Part shown: in pieces, positions 46,048 through 54,673 of the stretch | Numbering within the stretch: position 1 is the stretch's first letter | How the letters are laid out: each line of letters starts with the position of its first letter | Assembly (NCBI RefSeq): GCF_000376825.1 | Contig: NZ_AQXW01000004.1 | Location: 930,001-994,000, forward strand | DNA length: 64,000 bases | DNA from: Demetria terragena DSM 11295 | Lineage (GTDB): Bacteria; Actinomycetota; Actinomycetes; Actinomycetales; Dermatophilaceae | Direction of reading: 5' to 3' | Translations under genes and position numbers: made by a program | The notes under the pieces: model-generated | Databases searched by the model: none | What the model saw: only the letters and a program-made list of their open reading frames with translations | Told to the model about the DNA's origin: nothing

Positions 46048-47415
46048 TCAGCCGCGGAACGGCCGCCCGGCCGCAGCGTGCTCGACCAGCAAGGGGGACG
46101 GGTGCAGGGCGGGTTCGCCGGTCTCGGCTGCCATCGCCCGCAGCCCCTCCAGCACCCGATCGGCGCCTAGGTCATCGATGATCTGCAGTGGGCCGCGCGG
46201 ATATCCGCAGCCTGCGGTCATGGCCGTGTCGATGTCTTCTGCGCTGGCGTAGCCAGAATCGAGCATCTTCACCGCGTCATTGAGGTGCGGCAACAACAAC
46301 GCGTCGCGTACGCGCCCCGCACGGTCGCGCCCGACCACCGGTGTCACCTCGGCGGCGAGCAAACTGGCGCGGGCACGATCGATCGTGGCCTGATCAGCTG
46401 CGGCGGTGCGTACGACCTCCGCCAGACGTCCGTTGTCCCCGCCCTGGTGCAACTCGACGGTGACACCGTCGCCGCTCAGGGCCGTCGCGAGCGCCTCGAC
46501 CGAGTCCGCAGTCACGACGTCGCCTGCGGGCGAGCCGTCGTCGGCCTGCTCGCCGTAGTCGTAGAAACCCTGCCCCGTCTTACGACCCAGACGCCCGGCG
46601 GCAACCATCTGCTCCAGCAGCGCGGGCGGAGCCGCGGACGGGTCGTGGGTCGCGTTGTAGAGCACGCCGCAGACCTCCTTGGCGACGTCGAGCCCGATGA
46701 GGTCGCAGAGCGTCAGCGGTCCCATCGGCAGCCCGATCCCCACTCGGCCTGCAGCGTCGAGGTCTTCGCGGGTGACGTGACCCGTTTCGTAGGTCCGGAT
46801 GGCGCGAGCGAGGTAGGTGATGAGCAAGGCGTTGGCGACGAATCCCGCGCGGTCCCCCACGACGACCGGCTTCTTGCCCATCTGGGTCGCCAGATCGCGC
46901 ACGCTGGTCACCACGTCGTCGTCGGTCAGGATCGTGGTGATGACCTCGACCAGCTTGAGCACCGGCGCCGGGTTGAAGAAGTGCATTCCGACTACCCGGT
47001 GCGGGTGCTTGGTGCCGGCCGCGATCTCGGTCAACGACAGGCTCGAGGTGTTGGACGCCAGGATCGCCTGATCCGACACGATGCCGTCGAGCGTCCCGAA
47101 GATCTCGCGTTTGATGTCAAGCCGCTCGGGCACTGCTTCGACCACCAGATCGGCTGCGGCGAGGTCACGCAGTTCGGCGGTGAACGTCACGCGCCCCAGT
47201 AGTTCAGCCTGATCGGCCTCGGTCATCCGCCCGCGCTGGACCTGCTTGCCCGTCGACTTCTCCAAGAAACCGCGCCCTCGCTCGGCCAGTTCGGTGGTCC
47301 CGTCGACTGCGACAACCGCCAAGCCCGCCTTGGCGAAAACTTCGACGATGCCAGCGCCCATGGTGCCAAGACCGATGACGCCGACCTGCTCGATGGTGCG
47401 TGTGTTCTCCGTCAT
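46048..47415 (-). CDS. 3-hydroxyacyl-CoA (3-hydroxybutyryl-CoA) dehydrogenase
   Basis: A 455-residue NAD(P)-dependent dehydrogenase of 3-hydroxyacyl-CoA. The Rossmann motif VGVIGLGTMGAGI, the ASNTSSLSLTEIA segment with the active region GMHFFNPAPV, and two consecutive 3HCDH C-terminal domains (each with GRxxGxGxP- or GCGYPRGPL-like ends) are present; the second copy explains the length. The ATG at 47415 is chosen because TACGCT lies 6 bases upstream; a longer opening lacks support. A TetR-type operator covers the promoter, as at etfBA. Confidence 0.92.
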   Translation of the reverse strand: MTENTRTIEQVGVIGLGTMGAGIVEVFAKAGLAVVAVDGTTELAERGRGFLEKSTGKQVQRGRMTEADQAELLGRVTFTAELRDLAAADLVVEAVPERLDIKREIFGTLDGIVSDQAILASNTSSLSLTEIAAGTKHPHRVVGMHFFNPAPVLKLVEVITTILTDDDVVTSVRDLATQMGKKPVVVGDRAGFVANALLITYLARAIRTYETGHVTREDLDAAGRVGIGLPMGPLTLCDLIGLDVAKEVCGVLYNATHDPSAAPPALLEQMVAAGRLGRKTGQGFYDYGEQADDGSPAGDVVTADSVEALATALSGDGVTVELHQGGDNGRLAEVVRTAAADQATIDRARASLLAAEVTPVVGRDRAGRVRDALLLPHLNDAVKMLDSGYASAEDIDTAMTAGCGYPRGPLQIIDDLGADRVLEGLRAMAAETGEPALHPSPLLVEHAAAGRPFRG

Positions 47416-47421
47416 GCCACG

Positions 47422-47427
47422 AGCGTA
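47422..47427 (-). promoter_or_regulatory. -10 box for leaderless dehydrogenase gene
   Basis: TACGCT on the minus strand, exactly 6 bases before the ATG at 47415. The operator at 47429-47444 lies directly upstream. Confidence 0.55.
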
Positions 47428-47428
47428 C

Positions 47429-47444
47429 CTAAGCGGTCGCTTAG
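47429..47444. promoter_or_regulatory. TetR-type operator of the dehydrogenase gene
   Basis: CTAAGCGGTCGCTTAG has two perfect 7-base arms around GT. It begins 1 base upstream of the -10 box, inside the core promoter. The near-identical word at 11835-11850 in front of etfBA points to one regulator for both beta-oxidation units. Confidence 0.7.
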
Positions 47445-47463
47445 TCGCCCTCCCCTCCCGCCC

Positions 47464-47523
47464 TAACTGCGTTAGGTGCCCTTGACCGGGAAAATTTCGC
47501 GTCAGGGGCACCTAACTCGGTTA
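47464..47523. repeat. Imperfect 23-bp inverted repeat between divergent promoters
   Basis: TAACTGCGTTAGGTGCCCTTGAC pairs with 47501-47523, with 19 to 20 of 23 positions matching around a 14-base AT-containing loop. (The first arm is at 47464-47486.) It lies between the divergent dehydrogenase and nucS promoters and touches the -35 region of nucS. It has no terminator role here; it may be a regulatory site or a small mobile palindrome. Confidence 0.6.
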
Positions 47524-47536
47524 CGGCGCGGGGCGG

Positions 47537-47542
47537 TACGTT
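47537..47542 (+). promoter_or_regulatory. -10 box for leaderless nucS
   Basis: TACGTT ends exactly 6 bases before the GTG at 47549. No ribosome-binding site is present. Confidence 0.55.
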
Positions 47543-47548
47543 GACGGC

Positions 47549-48244
47549 GTGCGTGTCGTCATTGCCCGGTGCTCGGTTGACTACGACGGTCGACTCACCG
47601 CCCACCTGCCCCTCGCGACTCGGCTGCTCATGGTCAAGGCCGATGGATCGGTTCTAGTCCACAGCGATGGTGGGTCATACAAACCACTCAACTGGATGGC
47701 ACCACCCTGCGCGATGGCCGAGGTCGAGCCGACCGAGGAGGAAGCCGCCGAGGGGGTACGCACCGCCTGGCAGGTCCAGCACGCCAAGTCCGAGGACCGC
47801 CTCCGCGTCCTCATCCACGAAGTGCTCCACGACAGTAGCCACGATCTGGGGGTCGACCCCGGCCTGGTGAAGGACGGTGTCGAGGCCCAACTGCAGGCCC
47901 TCCTCGCGGAGCACATTCAGACGCTTGGCGACGGCTGGACCTTGGTGCGGCGCGAATACATGACCGCGATCGGCCCGGTCGACATCGTCTGCAAGGACGC
48001 CACCGGAAGCACGGTCGCTGTGGAAATTAAACGCCGTGGCGACATCGACGGCGTTGAGCAACTGACGCGCTATCTCGAGTTGCTGAATCGCGACTCGCAC
48101 CTGGCGCCGGTCGCGGGCATCTTCGCCGCGCAGCAGATCAAGCCGCAGGCTCGAGTCCTGGCCGAAGACCGCGGCATCCGCTGCGTGACACTCGACTACG
48201 ACGAGCTCAAGGGCAGGGACGACCGCGAGACCCGCCTGTTCTGA
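47549..48244 (+). CDS. nucS: Mismatch-specific endonuclease NucS/EndoMS
   Basis: NucS cuts both strands at mismatches and replaces MutS/MutL in most actinobacteria. The 231-residue protein has the N-terminal DNA-binding barrel ([15 protein letters not shown]) and the PD-(D/E)xK-type nuclease domain with [17 protein letters not shown] and VEQLTRYLE. The C-terminus ends RLF, resembling the sliding-clamp-binding tail of the family. The GTG start has TACGTT at leaderless spacing. Its 3' end overlaps the convergent DUF559 gene by 38 bases. Confidence 0.95.
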   Translation: MRVVIARCSVDYDGRLTAHLPLATRLLMVKADGSVLVHSDGGSYKPLNWMAPPCAMAEVEPTEEEAAEGVRTAWQVQHAKSEDRLRVLIHEVLHDSSHDLGVDPGLVKDGVEAQLQALLAEHIQTLGDGWTLVRREYMTAIGPVDIVCKDATGSTVAVEIKRRGDIDGVEQLTRYLELLNRDSHLAPVAGIFAAQQIKPQARVLAEDRGIRCVTLDYDELKGRDDRETRLF

Positions 48245-49127
48245 GTGTCGCCCGCGGTGCGACCACCTGGCGCATGAAGTCGGCTTCCCGCAGGCGCAGT
48301 CCCAACACCGGAATCCGCAGCACCATGTCGCCAGTCATTGTGACGGCGTTGGCACGAAGAGCATCCTCGACCACAGCCAGCCCAGCGAAGTGCTGAGCGC
48401 CGTCGATCTCCACGGTCAGACCGGGCCAGCGGATGTCGCGATAGATCCGACCGCGAGGGCCTTGAAGGACGGCTTGGTGCTCTGGCTCCGGGAGTCCGTA
48501 CGTCCGACACAGGCGGGCGAAGTCGAGCTCACCGAGGGCGTGCGCACCGTCGCAGACGTCCTCCACGATCGTCGTAATAAATCGGTGATCGGGCGCCCAC
48601 CGCACCTCGTTCCAGGCCATCAGCAACCGGGAGGCATCCACGAGTCGTTGTTGGACGACCATGGCCAGCAAGGTCGCTGCTTGTGGGCGCGAGCGGGCAC
48701 GCAACGCCGCTCGCACCGTGGCCGGAACCACAGGGCTGCGCGGTATGCCAACCGGCTGCGGCTGCTCCAGGCCACGCACGCGGCATATCCGAATCCCCGG
48801 ATGACCTTTCGCGCTCATCCCGTGCGGCACGGCGAGTTCGACGGCGTCGCACTGCCAGCCGGTCAGACCCGATGCCACCAAGGCGGTCGCCCCGTCGAGC
48901 CGTGCGTGCTTGCCCACCTCGAAGATCGCCGACCAACGCATGGCAGCCGGCAGGTCTGTGACTGAGACGGCAACCGTGTGGCGCCCCCACGTCTCCCACC
49001 GACCAGCGGCGGCTTCGGCCCGCACAGCGTGCCGGTCGATCCCTCGGCCGCGCAGTTGGGCCCGGCTGACCACACCTGCCTGCTGGTCGAGCAGGTCGGA
49101 GATGCAATCGGCTCGCTGCTGATACAT
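48207..49127 (-). CDS. DUF559 protein with AbiEi-like N-terminal HTH
   Basis: A 306-residue protein. The N-terminal 60 residues ([20 protein letters not shown]) look like the winged helix of AbiEi-type antitoxin-like proteins. The C-terminal part ([18 protein letters not shown], then [13 protein letters not shown]) is DUF559, a PD-(D/E)xK/Vsr-like nuclease fold. It is one of the very common actinobacterial orphan genes of this build. The start may be the ATG at 49127 or at 49148; both have G-rich stretches upstream. It overlaps nucS tail to tail. Function unknown; DNA binding is likely. Confidence 0.75.
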   Translation of the reverse strand: MYQQRADCISDLLDQQAGVVSRAQLRGRGIDRHAVRAEAAAGRWETWGRHTVAVSVTDLPAAMRWSAIFEVGKHARLDGATALVASGLTGWQCDAVELAVPHGMSAKGHPGIRICRVRGLEQPQPVGIPRSPVVPATVRAALRARSRPQAATLLAMVVQQRLVDASRLLMAWNEVRWAPDHRFITTIVEDVCDGAHALGELDFARLCRTYGLPEPEHQAVLQGPRGRIYRDIRWPGLTVEIDGAQHFAGLAVVEDALRANAVTMTGDMVLRIPVLGLRLREADFMRQVVAPRATLRTGGSRGRPCP

Positions 49128-49226
49128 CCGCACGCCCCGAGCGTGCATGCTCGTCACCCCACAGTCAGCCTCCGACCCGGTGGATGTGGACAACCGGGAC
49201 CCTGTGCTCACGCATGTGGATGACGT

Positions 49227-49278
49227 GCAGGTGGTGGTGCAATCGCGCTCCATGGACCGCGTCTGCACCACCACCTGC
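49227..49278. repeat. 15-bp perfect inverted repeat upstream of the GGT-like gene
   Basis: GCAGGTGGTGGTGCA (49227-49241) is repeated in inverted form at 49264-49278, around a 22-base loop. It lies between the divergent DUF559 and gamma-glutamyltransferase-like genes, 20 bases before the latter. As the site is between divergent starts, it is more likely regulatory or a small palindromic element than a terminator. Confidence 0.6.
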
Positions 49279-49298
49279 GATCACGGCACAATCAGCGC

Positions 49299-50813
49299 AT
49301 GCCTACTGCAGTCGCCGCACCCAACGCCCTTGCTGCTCAGGCTGGCGTCGACGTCGTGGCCCGTGGCGGCACTGCCGTCGACGCGGCGCTCGCGGCGATG
49401 TCGGTCACCTTCGTCAGCGAGCCGGGCATCGTCAGCGCCATGGGCGGCGCTTTCATCACTATCTGGCCGGCTGAGGGCGATCCCATCGTCATCGATGGCA
49501 ACGCCGAGATGCCCGGTCGCGGTCTGGCACCGGAACGATTCGGTCAGGGCATCGAACAGGTCTGGTTGAACTATGCCGGTGGCATGAACATCCAGGCGGG
49601 CGCCGGATCCGTCGCAACGCCAGGCGCATTCGCGGCAATGGAGACGGCACATTCCCTGTACGGCCGCGCGGCTTGGGCAGACGTTCTGACGTCGGCGATC
49701 GACGTCGCCGAGCACGGCTGGCAGATCGGCTCGGCTGCGGGTTCCTACCTGCAGCTCGTGGGCGATGGTTTGTTCACCTTCGATGACGAGTCACGCCGCA
49801 ACCTGACCCGCGATGGTGTCCCGCTCGGACCGGGCGACTCGTTGTCGAGCGCCGAGCTCGCGGACGCGCTGCGCCAGATTGCCGACGAAGGCAGTGCGGC
49901 GCTCTACCGAGGAGACCTCGGGCACCGCATCGCCGACCACATCCAACAGCTCGGGGGCCTGCTCACCCGAACCGACCTGGCGGCGTACGCACCGCTCGTC
50001 CGCCCGGCCACCCTCACCCGTATCGGAGACTGGCAGGTCGCCACCAACCCGCCCCCGTCCATCGGCGGCCCAGTGCTCGCCACCATGCTTGGCCTCCTCG
50101 ACGGCACTGACGCCTCGCCGCAAACTCTCGCAGAGGTCCAGCGCCGAGTGTTGACCTATCGACGCGATCAACTCGATCAAGCGACTGACCTCGAGGGCGC
50201 TGGCGCCGAGTTGTTGCAGTCACTCGACGCCCTACGCCTGAACCGAATCCCGCAGAGCCCCAACACCGCTCACGTGTCGGCAGTCGATTCCGAGGGGACA
50301 GCCTGCGCGATGACGGCCTCAGCTGGCTACTCCTCGGGCGTGATGGTGCCCGGGACGGGACTCCTGCTCAACAACTCTCTGGGCGAGCCCGAACTCAACC
50401 GTCACGGCTTGCACGCTTTGCCCCCGGGGAGCCGTCTGGCTTCGAACATGGCACCCGCTGCCGCCCGCCACGACGACGGCGCCCGATTGGCGATCGGCAG
50501 CCCTGGGGCGGACCGCATCACGACCGCGCTGCAGCAAACGTTGGCTCACCTGTTCGTCCGCGGGATCGGCCTCCAGGAAGCCATTGACCATCCGCGCCTG
50601 CACCTGCGGGTTCTCGATGACGACGACGTCGTCGTTGAGTACGAACCCCACGCTGATATCGAGTCGGCCATCGAAACGCTGGGGTGGCCAAGCAACAGCC
50701 ACGAGCCGGTCGCGATGTATTTCGGCGGGGTCGGAGCCGCCATGGTGGGCGCTGAAGGCGATCTCACCGCGGCCGGCGACCCACGCCGAGCCGCCGCAAC
50801 GGCCGTCGGGTAA
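49299..50813 (+). CDS. Gamma-glutamyltransferase-family Ntn hydrolase
   Basis: A 504-residue GGT-family protein. The expected autocleavage site lies before T323 in SPNTAHVSAVD (classical enzymes have TTHxS), with SSGVMVPGTGLLLNN and LASNMAPA matching the substrate-binding region. There is no signal peptide, unlike typical secreted GGT, so it may act inside the cell. The ATG at 49299 is preceded by CACAAT and 6 bases, a weaker leaderless pattern. In actinobacteria, related enzymes degrade glutathione-like or gamma-glutamyl compounds; mycothiol is the main thiol there, so the substrate is open. Confidence 0.82.
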   Translation: MPTAVAAPNALAAQAGVDVVARGGTAVDAALAAMSVTFVSEPGIVSAMGGAFITIWPAEGDPIVIDGNAEMPGRGLAPERFGQGIEQVWLNYAGGMNIQAGAGSVATPGAFAAMETAHSLYGRAAWADVLTSAIDVAEHGWQIGSAAGSYLQLVGDGLFTFDDESRRNLTRDGVPLGPGDSLSSAELADALRQIADEGSAALYRGDLGHRIADHIQQLGGLLTRTDLAAYAPLVRPATLTRIGDWQVATNPPPSIGGPVLATMLGLLDGTDASPQTLAEVQRRVLTYRRDQLDQATDLEGAGAELLQSLDALRLNRIPQSPNTAHVSAVDSEGTACAMTASAGYSSGVMVPGTGLLLNNSLGEPELNRHGLHALPPGSRLASNMAPAAARHDDGARLAIGSPGADRITTALQQTLAHLFVRGIGLQEAIDHPRLHLRVLDDDDVVVEYEPHADIESAIETLGWPSNSHEPVAMYFGGVGAAMVGAEGDLTAAGDPRRAAATAVG

Positions 50814-50837
50814 ACCCGTCGACCTTGGGCAGTGCCG

Positions 50838-51221
50838 TTAGACCAACGCAAGTTCGTCGTGCGGCTGCGGCAACGTTTCGATGACACGATGCAGGCGCGT
50901 TCGCCGCAGGAGCCGGTGCAATCGAGGCGATGCATCGGCGATGATGACCCGCCGTCCGCTACGCCCCGCCCGCCGATGGGCCTCGATAATCAGCCCTAGG
51001 CCGGTTGAGTCGACCACTTCGGCGTCGGCGAGATGGAGGACGACGTCACCGGAACCCGCGTCAATGGTCAGGTTGAGAAGGTCGCGCATGTCGGCGGCCG
51101 CGGCCACCCCCAACGATCCCGTCACGGTGATGATGTCACCCCGCGTGGATGCCTCGACTGTCGCAGTCGCTGCCCTATTCAACACGATCAAACCCCCGAG
51201 GTTGGTGTTGTGTATGACCAT
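50838..51221 (-). CDS. STAS-domain protein (anti-sigma factor antagonist type)
   Basis: A 127-residue STAS protein. The conserved VVDSTGLGLI loop carries the phosphorylatable serine S72, followed by the helix LIIEAHRRAG. Such proteins bind and sequester kinase-type anti-sigma factors when unphosphorylated. No anti-sigma factor or sigma gene is adjacent. The ATG at 51221 lies within a G-rich stretch; an in-frame GTG five codons earlier is possible. It is divergent from the adenosyltransferase gene. Confidence 0.8.
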   Translation of the reverse strand: MVIHNTNLGGLIVLNRAATATVEASTRGDIITVTGSLGVAAAADMRDLLNLTIDAGSGDVVLHLADAEVVDSTGLGLIIEAHRRAGRSGRRVIIADASPRLHRLLRRTRLHRVIETLPQPHDELALV

Positions 51222-51293
51222 TACGCCACACCCCACCCGTCACACGCAGGAGGTTGGCATCACGATCGGGTGACGTCTGAGACGATGCGCCAC

Positions 51294-51908
51294 ATGGTCA
51301 ACCTCACCCGCATCTACACCCGCACCGGCGATCAGGGCACCACCGCCCTGGGCGACTTCAGCCGTACCAGCAAGAACGACCCGCGCCTCATCGCCTACGC
51401 CGACACCGATGAAGCGAACAGCGCCATCGGGATTGCCCTGGCGTGTGGCGAACTGGAGGACGACGTACGCACGCTGCTCATCAGGGTGCAGAACGACCTG
51501 TTTGATGTCGGTGCCGACCTGTGCACGCCACTGGTGGCCGATCCGGAATACCCTCCGCTGCGCGTTCAGGCGCCGTGGATCGACGCCTTGGAGGAGGCGT
51601 GTGATCGCTACAACGAGGACCTGGAGAAGATGCGTTCGTTCATCCTCCCGGGTGGTACGCCCGCCTCGGCCCATCTGCACCTCGCGCGCACCATCACCCG
51701 CCGCGCTGAGCGGTCAGCCTGGGCGGCACTGCAGGAGTATGGCCAGGCGGAAGCGCCAGCGGGAAGCGAACGCGGGACGGGCGGGGTGAACCCGCTGACG
51801 GCGACATACCTCAACCGCCTTTCCGACCTGCTGTTCATCCTTGCCCGCGTGGCCAACATCGCTCAAGGTGGCGACGTCGCCTGGGTGCCTGGCGGCGAAC
51901 GCGCTTAG
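51294..51908 (+). CDS. Cob(I)alamin adenosyltransferase, PduO type
   Basis: A 204-residue enzyme that transfers the adenosyl group of ATP to cob(I)alamin, giving the coenzyme of acyl-CoA mutases. The ATP-binding N-terminus IYTRTGDQGTTALGD and the ARTITRRAERSAW helix are characteristic. The C-terminal LNRLSDLLFILAR is also typical. The ATG at 51294 is chosen because it begins the conserved part; GACGAT lies 7 bases before it, and an ATG three codons earlier is possible. It should supply AdoCbl to the mutase at 38-39.7 kb. Confidence 0.92.
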   Translation: MVNLTRIYTRTGDQGTTALGDFSRTSKNDPRLIAYADTDEANSAIGIALACGELEDDVRTLLIRVQNDLFDVGADLCTPLVADPEYPPLRVQAPWIDALEEACDRYNEDLEKMRSFILPGGTPASAHLHLARTITRRAERSAWAALQEYGQAEAPAGSERGTGGVNPLTATYLNRLSDLLFILARVANIAQGGDVAWVPGGERA

Positions 51909-51912
51909 CGGT

Positions 51913-52338
51913 TCAAGCGATGGGGTTGGCGTTGAGCCCGGGCGGCGCCGACTCCGACCACGACCGCACTGCGGTGTAGGCGGAGCGACCGACGACGATG
52001 TCCGTTGATTGCGCGCCCTGCTCAAACGCCACCAGCACCGGGTCACCCATCCCTGTCGGGCGGTGGGGTGGTTCGGTCGGGGCACCGAGCACGAGTTGAC
52101 CTCGTTGCCACTCGTGGGTGGGGCGTAACCGCACGCCAAATAAGGGAAACCAGGAGATGGTCGTGACGCCTACGCTGGCCATCCCGGCGTGCCAGGATCC
52201 GTCCCGGTTGACGCTCATCAACACCATTGGGCCGCTGCGAGCGATATGCCGTCGCCGCATCACCAAGATGCCGAGCGCGAGGGCCACACACAGCAAGAGG
52301 CCGCCCAGAATCTCTCCTGTGACGACCAGCTCACCCAC
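51913..52338 (-). CDS. DUF2550 membrane-anchored protein
   Basis: A 141-residue protein with one N-terminal membrane helix (EILGGLLLCVALALGILVM), a basic RRRH flank, and a cytoplasmic or extracytoplasmic domain starting GPMVLMSVNRDGSWHAGMA. This is the actinobacterial family found directly after atpC. Here it keeps that place, 15 bases behind atpC, although atpC itself has been separated from atpD. Its role is unknown; no direct role in ATP synthesis is shown by sequence. Confidence 0.85.
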   Translation of the reverse strand: MGELVVTGEILGGLLLCVALALGILVMRRRHIARSGPMVLMSVNRDGSWHAGMASVGVTTISWFPLFGVRLRPTHEWQRGQLVLGAPTEPPHRPTGMGDPVLVAFEQGAQSTDIVVGRSAYTAVRSWSESAPPGLNANPIA

Positions 52339-52353
52339 CGTCAGAAAACCGCG

Positions 52354-52620
52354 TCAGGCGTTTGAGTCGGAGATGGTCTCCGACACGATGCGCACGACAT
52401 CGTGGTCGACGGACAGGAACCCACCGTCGACGTGAACGGTGCGCTCCGCACCATCGACGGGCTGGACGCGCACGTCACTGTCGGCGAGCACCGACAGCAT
52501 CGGCTCGTGGCCGGGGAGCACCCCGAGTTCGCCATCGAGCGTACGTGCCGACACGCTGCTGGCCGGGCCTTCCCAGACCACACGGTCTGCGGCAACGACC
52601 TCGACGGTCAACTGGCTCAC
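52354..52620 (-). CDS. atpC: ATP synthase epsilon subunit
   Basis: An 88-residue epsilon subunit, which is short and lacks the long C-terminal helical pair seen in many bacteria. MSQLTVEVVAADRVVWEGPA and LDGELGVLPGHEPMLSVL are diagnostic. GGAGGA lies before the GTG. It is not next to atpD: three unrelated genes (3.2 kb) lie between, and it now follows a nucleobase permease gene by 15 bases, so it must be expressed with that gene or from an unseen promoter. The part of F1 it belongs to connects the rotor gamma with the c-ring. Confidence 0.94.
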   Translation of the reverse strand: MSQLTVEVVAADRVVWEGPASSVSARTLDGELGVLPGHEPMLSVLADSDVRVQPVDGAERTVHVDGGFLSVDHDVVRIVSETISDSNA

Positions 52621-52635
52621 GGGATCCTCCGGAAA

Positions 52636-53976
52636 CTACGTGGATGGTTCGCTCATCGTACCGGCTGGCGCGCGTGGGTCGGGCACCGCCTTAGTCCACC
52701 GGTTGATCATGCACATGAGGTGGTAGACCCCGATTGCCGCAACCGTCCCTAGCGCGATGCCGGAGAAGGTGAGATCGCCTGCAGTCCAAGTGAAATCGGC
52801 GATGCCGATGATCAGTGCGATCGCTCCAGTCATGAGGTTGATCGGGTTGCCGAGGTCGACCTTATTTTCGATCCAGATGCGGGCGCCAAGCAGCCCGATC
52901 ATGCCGTACAACACGGTCGCCGCTCCCCCGAGCACACCCGGCGGTACGGTCGCGATCGCGGCACCGAACTTCGGTGAGAAAGACAACAACAGCGCCACCA
53001 GGGCCGCCACCCAGTACGCCGCCGTCGAGTAGACCTTGGTGGCAGCCATCACGCCGATGTTCTCGGCGTAGGTCGTGGTGCCGGATCCGCCACCCGCGCC
53101 AGCGAGAGTGGTCGCCAGGCCGTCGGCGATGAGTGCCCGGCCCGACACCGGGTCCAAGTCCTCTCCCGTCATTTGGGCGACCGACTTCACGTGGCCGATG
53201 TTTTCTGCCACGAGGACGAGGATGACCGGCACGAACAGCCCGAGGGTGCTCAGGTGGAAGCTCGGCGCAGTGAACTCCGGAAAACCGATCCACCCAACCC
53301 GCTCTAGGGCAGCGAAGTCGACCTCACCGCGAACGCAGGCGAGGGCGTACCCCACGACAACGCCCACCAGAATTCCCAGGCGCCCAAGGAGACCTTTGGC
53401 CAGTACGGTCACCAGCACGATCACGGCGAGCGTCACAATCGCTGTGACGGGCGCCTTAACCACGTTGTCCTTGGCGCTCGGTGCCAGGTTGAGCCCGATG
53501 AGCGCAACAATCGCGCCGGTCACCATCGGAGGCATTAACGTCCGCAACCACCCTGCTCCGGCGACATGCACGACCGCGCCGACCAGCGTGAGGGCGACAC
53601 CACTCAGGAGCACTCCGCCGAGCGCTCCCGCCATCCCGTGGTCTGCCTTAGCCGCCGCAATCGGGGCGATGAACGCAAACGAACTTCCGAGATACGAAGG
53701 AACCCGACCGGCGGTGATAACCAGGAACAGCATCGTGCCGACAGCAGAGAAGAACAGCGTCGTCGCAGGCGGGAACCCGGTCAGCAGCGGCACCAGGAAG
53801 GTGGCGCCGAACATCGCCACCACGTGCTGGGCACCGATACCGACCGTCCGGGGCCACGACAACCGCTCCCCCGGCCGGACGACATCGCTCGGCCTGAGCG
53901 TGCCGTCGGCGCCGTGCAAGGTCCACGACAATCCCCATCGGGAAAGAAGCGTTGGTTGGGATTCAGATTTCGCCAC
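52636..53976 (-). CDS. NCS2-family nucleobase (uracil/xanthine) permease
   Basis: A 446-residue transporter with about 12-14 membrane helices. The region LVAENIGHVKSVAQMTGEDLDP matches the substrate-binding helix 8 signature of NCS2 uracil permeases, and GSGTTTYAENIGVMAATKVYST the following one. The N-terminal half ends GLNLAPSAK. The GTG start at 53976 has CATACT 6 bases upstream, possibly leaderless; the longer opening is rejected. It stands 15 bases upstream of atpC, so atpC may depend on this promoter. Uracil is the best guess for substrate. Confidence 0.88.
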   Translation of the reverse strand: MAKSESQPTLLSRWGLSWTLHGADGTLRPSDVVRPGERLSWPRTVGIGAQHVVAMFGATFLVPLLTGFPPATTLFFSAVGTMLFLVITAGRVPSYLGSSFAFIAPIAAAKADHGMAGALGGVLLSGVALTLVGAVVHVAGAGWLRTLMPPMVTGAIVALIGLNLAPSAKDNVVKAPVTAIVTLAVIVLVTVLAKGLLGRLGILVGVVVGYALACVRGEVDFAALERVGWIGFPEFTAPSFHLSTLGLFVPVILVLVAENIGHVKSVAQMTGEDLDPVSGRALIADGLATTLAGAGGGSGTTTYAENIGVMAATKVYSTAAYWVAALVALLLSFSPKFGAAIATVPPGVLGGAATVLYGMIGLLGARIWIENKVDLGNPINLMTGAIALIIGIADFTWTAGDLTFSGIALGTVAAIGVYHLMCMINRWTKAVPDPRAPAGTMSEPST

Positions 53977-54031
53977 TCGAGAAGTATGGCGGTGTTCCTG
54001 ACCGCGTCGAGACCAGGGATTCCGATCGCAG

Positions 54032-54673
54032 TTACCGCTGAGCCGCTGGACCGATCCAGCCGCCGTGGGCCTCAGCGAGCGCACGCGCCACCGGCCTGCC
54101 ATTAGACGCCAGCACCTCGGAGGGAACTCGGGGCAGGTTCTCCTCCCAGTCCAGCAACGGTGACCCACGCAGTTGCAGCATGCGTGCCGGACGGCCCATG
54201 AGGAGCAGATGCAGGTGCGCGCCCCCGTCGCCATACTTCGCAAGCTGCGCCCGTCCGACACTGGGTAACCCCTCGATTGCCCCGGCCATCGTGCCGACCA
54301 GTGAACCCAGTTCGGCTGCCACGGCTGGCGGCATAGTCCCGAGGTCGCAGTGCACGAGTGGACTGAGCCAGGCCATGATCGGCAGGCCGGACCCCTCGAA
54401 ACCCAAATCGACTTTCCAACGCTCGTTCCACCACATCAGACTGTCCGAGTCGGGGTCGACCGGATTTGCACACCAACACGCGGCCGCGTCCTCACCACGA
54501 CGGGCGGGCTCGGTGGCGGCGGGCGGCTGAAGCGGTTTCAAGCGCAGGCTGTCGACCTCGTACGGAAAGATGTCCCAGCCTGGCATCTCCTCGACGGCGA
54601 CCGGCAGCCTTCCGTCCGCGCCGACGTGTGCAGCGATGCGTTCGTAGTAGTCCTCGATGCTCTCTGGCTCCAT
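54032..54673 (-). CDS. HIT-like protein of unknown function
   Basis: A 213-residue protein with a segment GDGGAHLHLLLMGRPARMLQL that resembles the histidine-triad motif HxHxH, but the third histidine is leucine. Upstream, WWNERWKVDLG and LVHCDLGTMP fit the HIT fold (compare GalT and Ap4A phosphorylase). If the fold is right, catalysis is uncertain. The start is the ATG at 54673; the open frame continues to 54742 without better support. It is 55 bases from the permease gene. It may be expressed together with the permease and atpC. Confidence 0.55.
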   Translation of the reverse strand: MEPESIEDYYERIAAHVGADGRLPVAVEEMPGWDIFPYEVDSLRLKPLQPPAATEPARRGEDAAACWCANPVDPDSDSLMWWNERWKVDLGFEGSGLPIMAWLSPLVHCDLGTMPPAVAAELGSLVGTMAGAIEGLPSVGRAQLAKYGDGGAHLHLLLMGRPARMLQLRGSPLLDWEENLPRVPSEVLASNGRPVARALAEAHGGWIGPAAQR

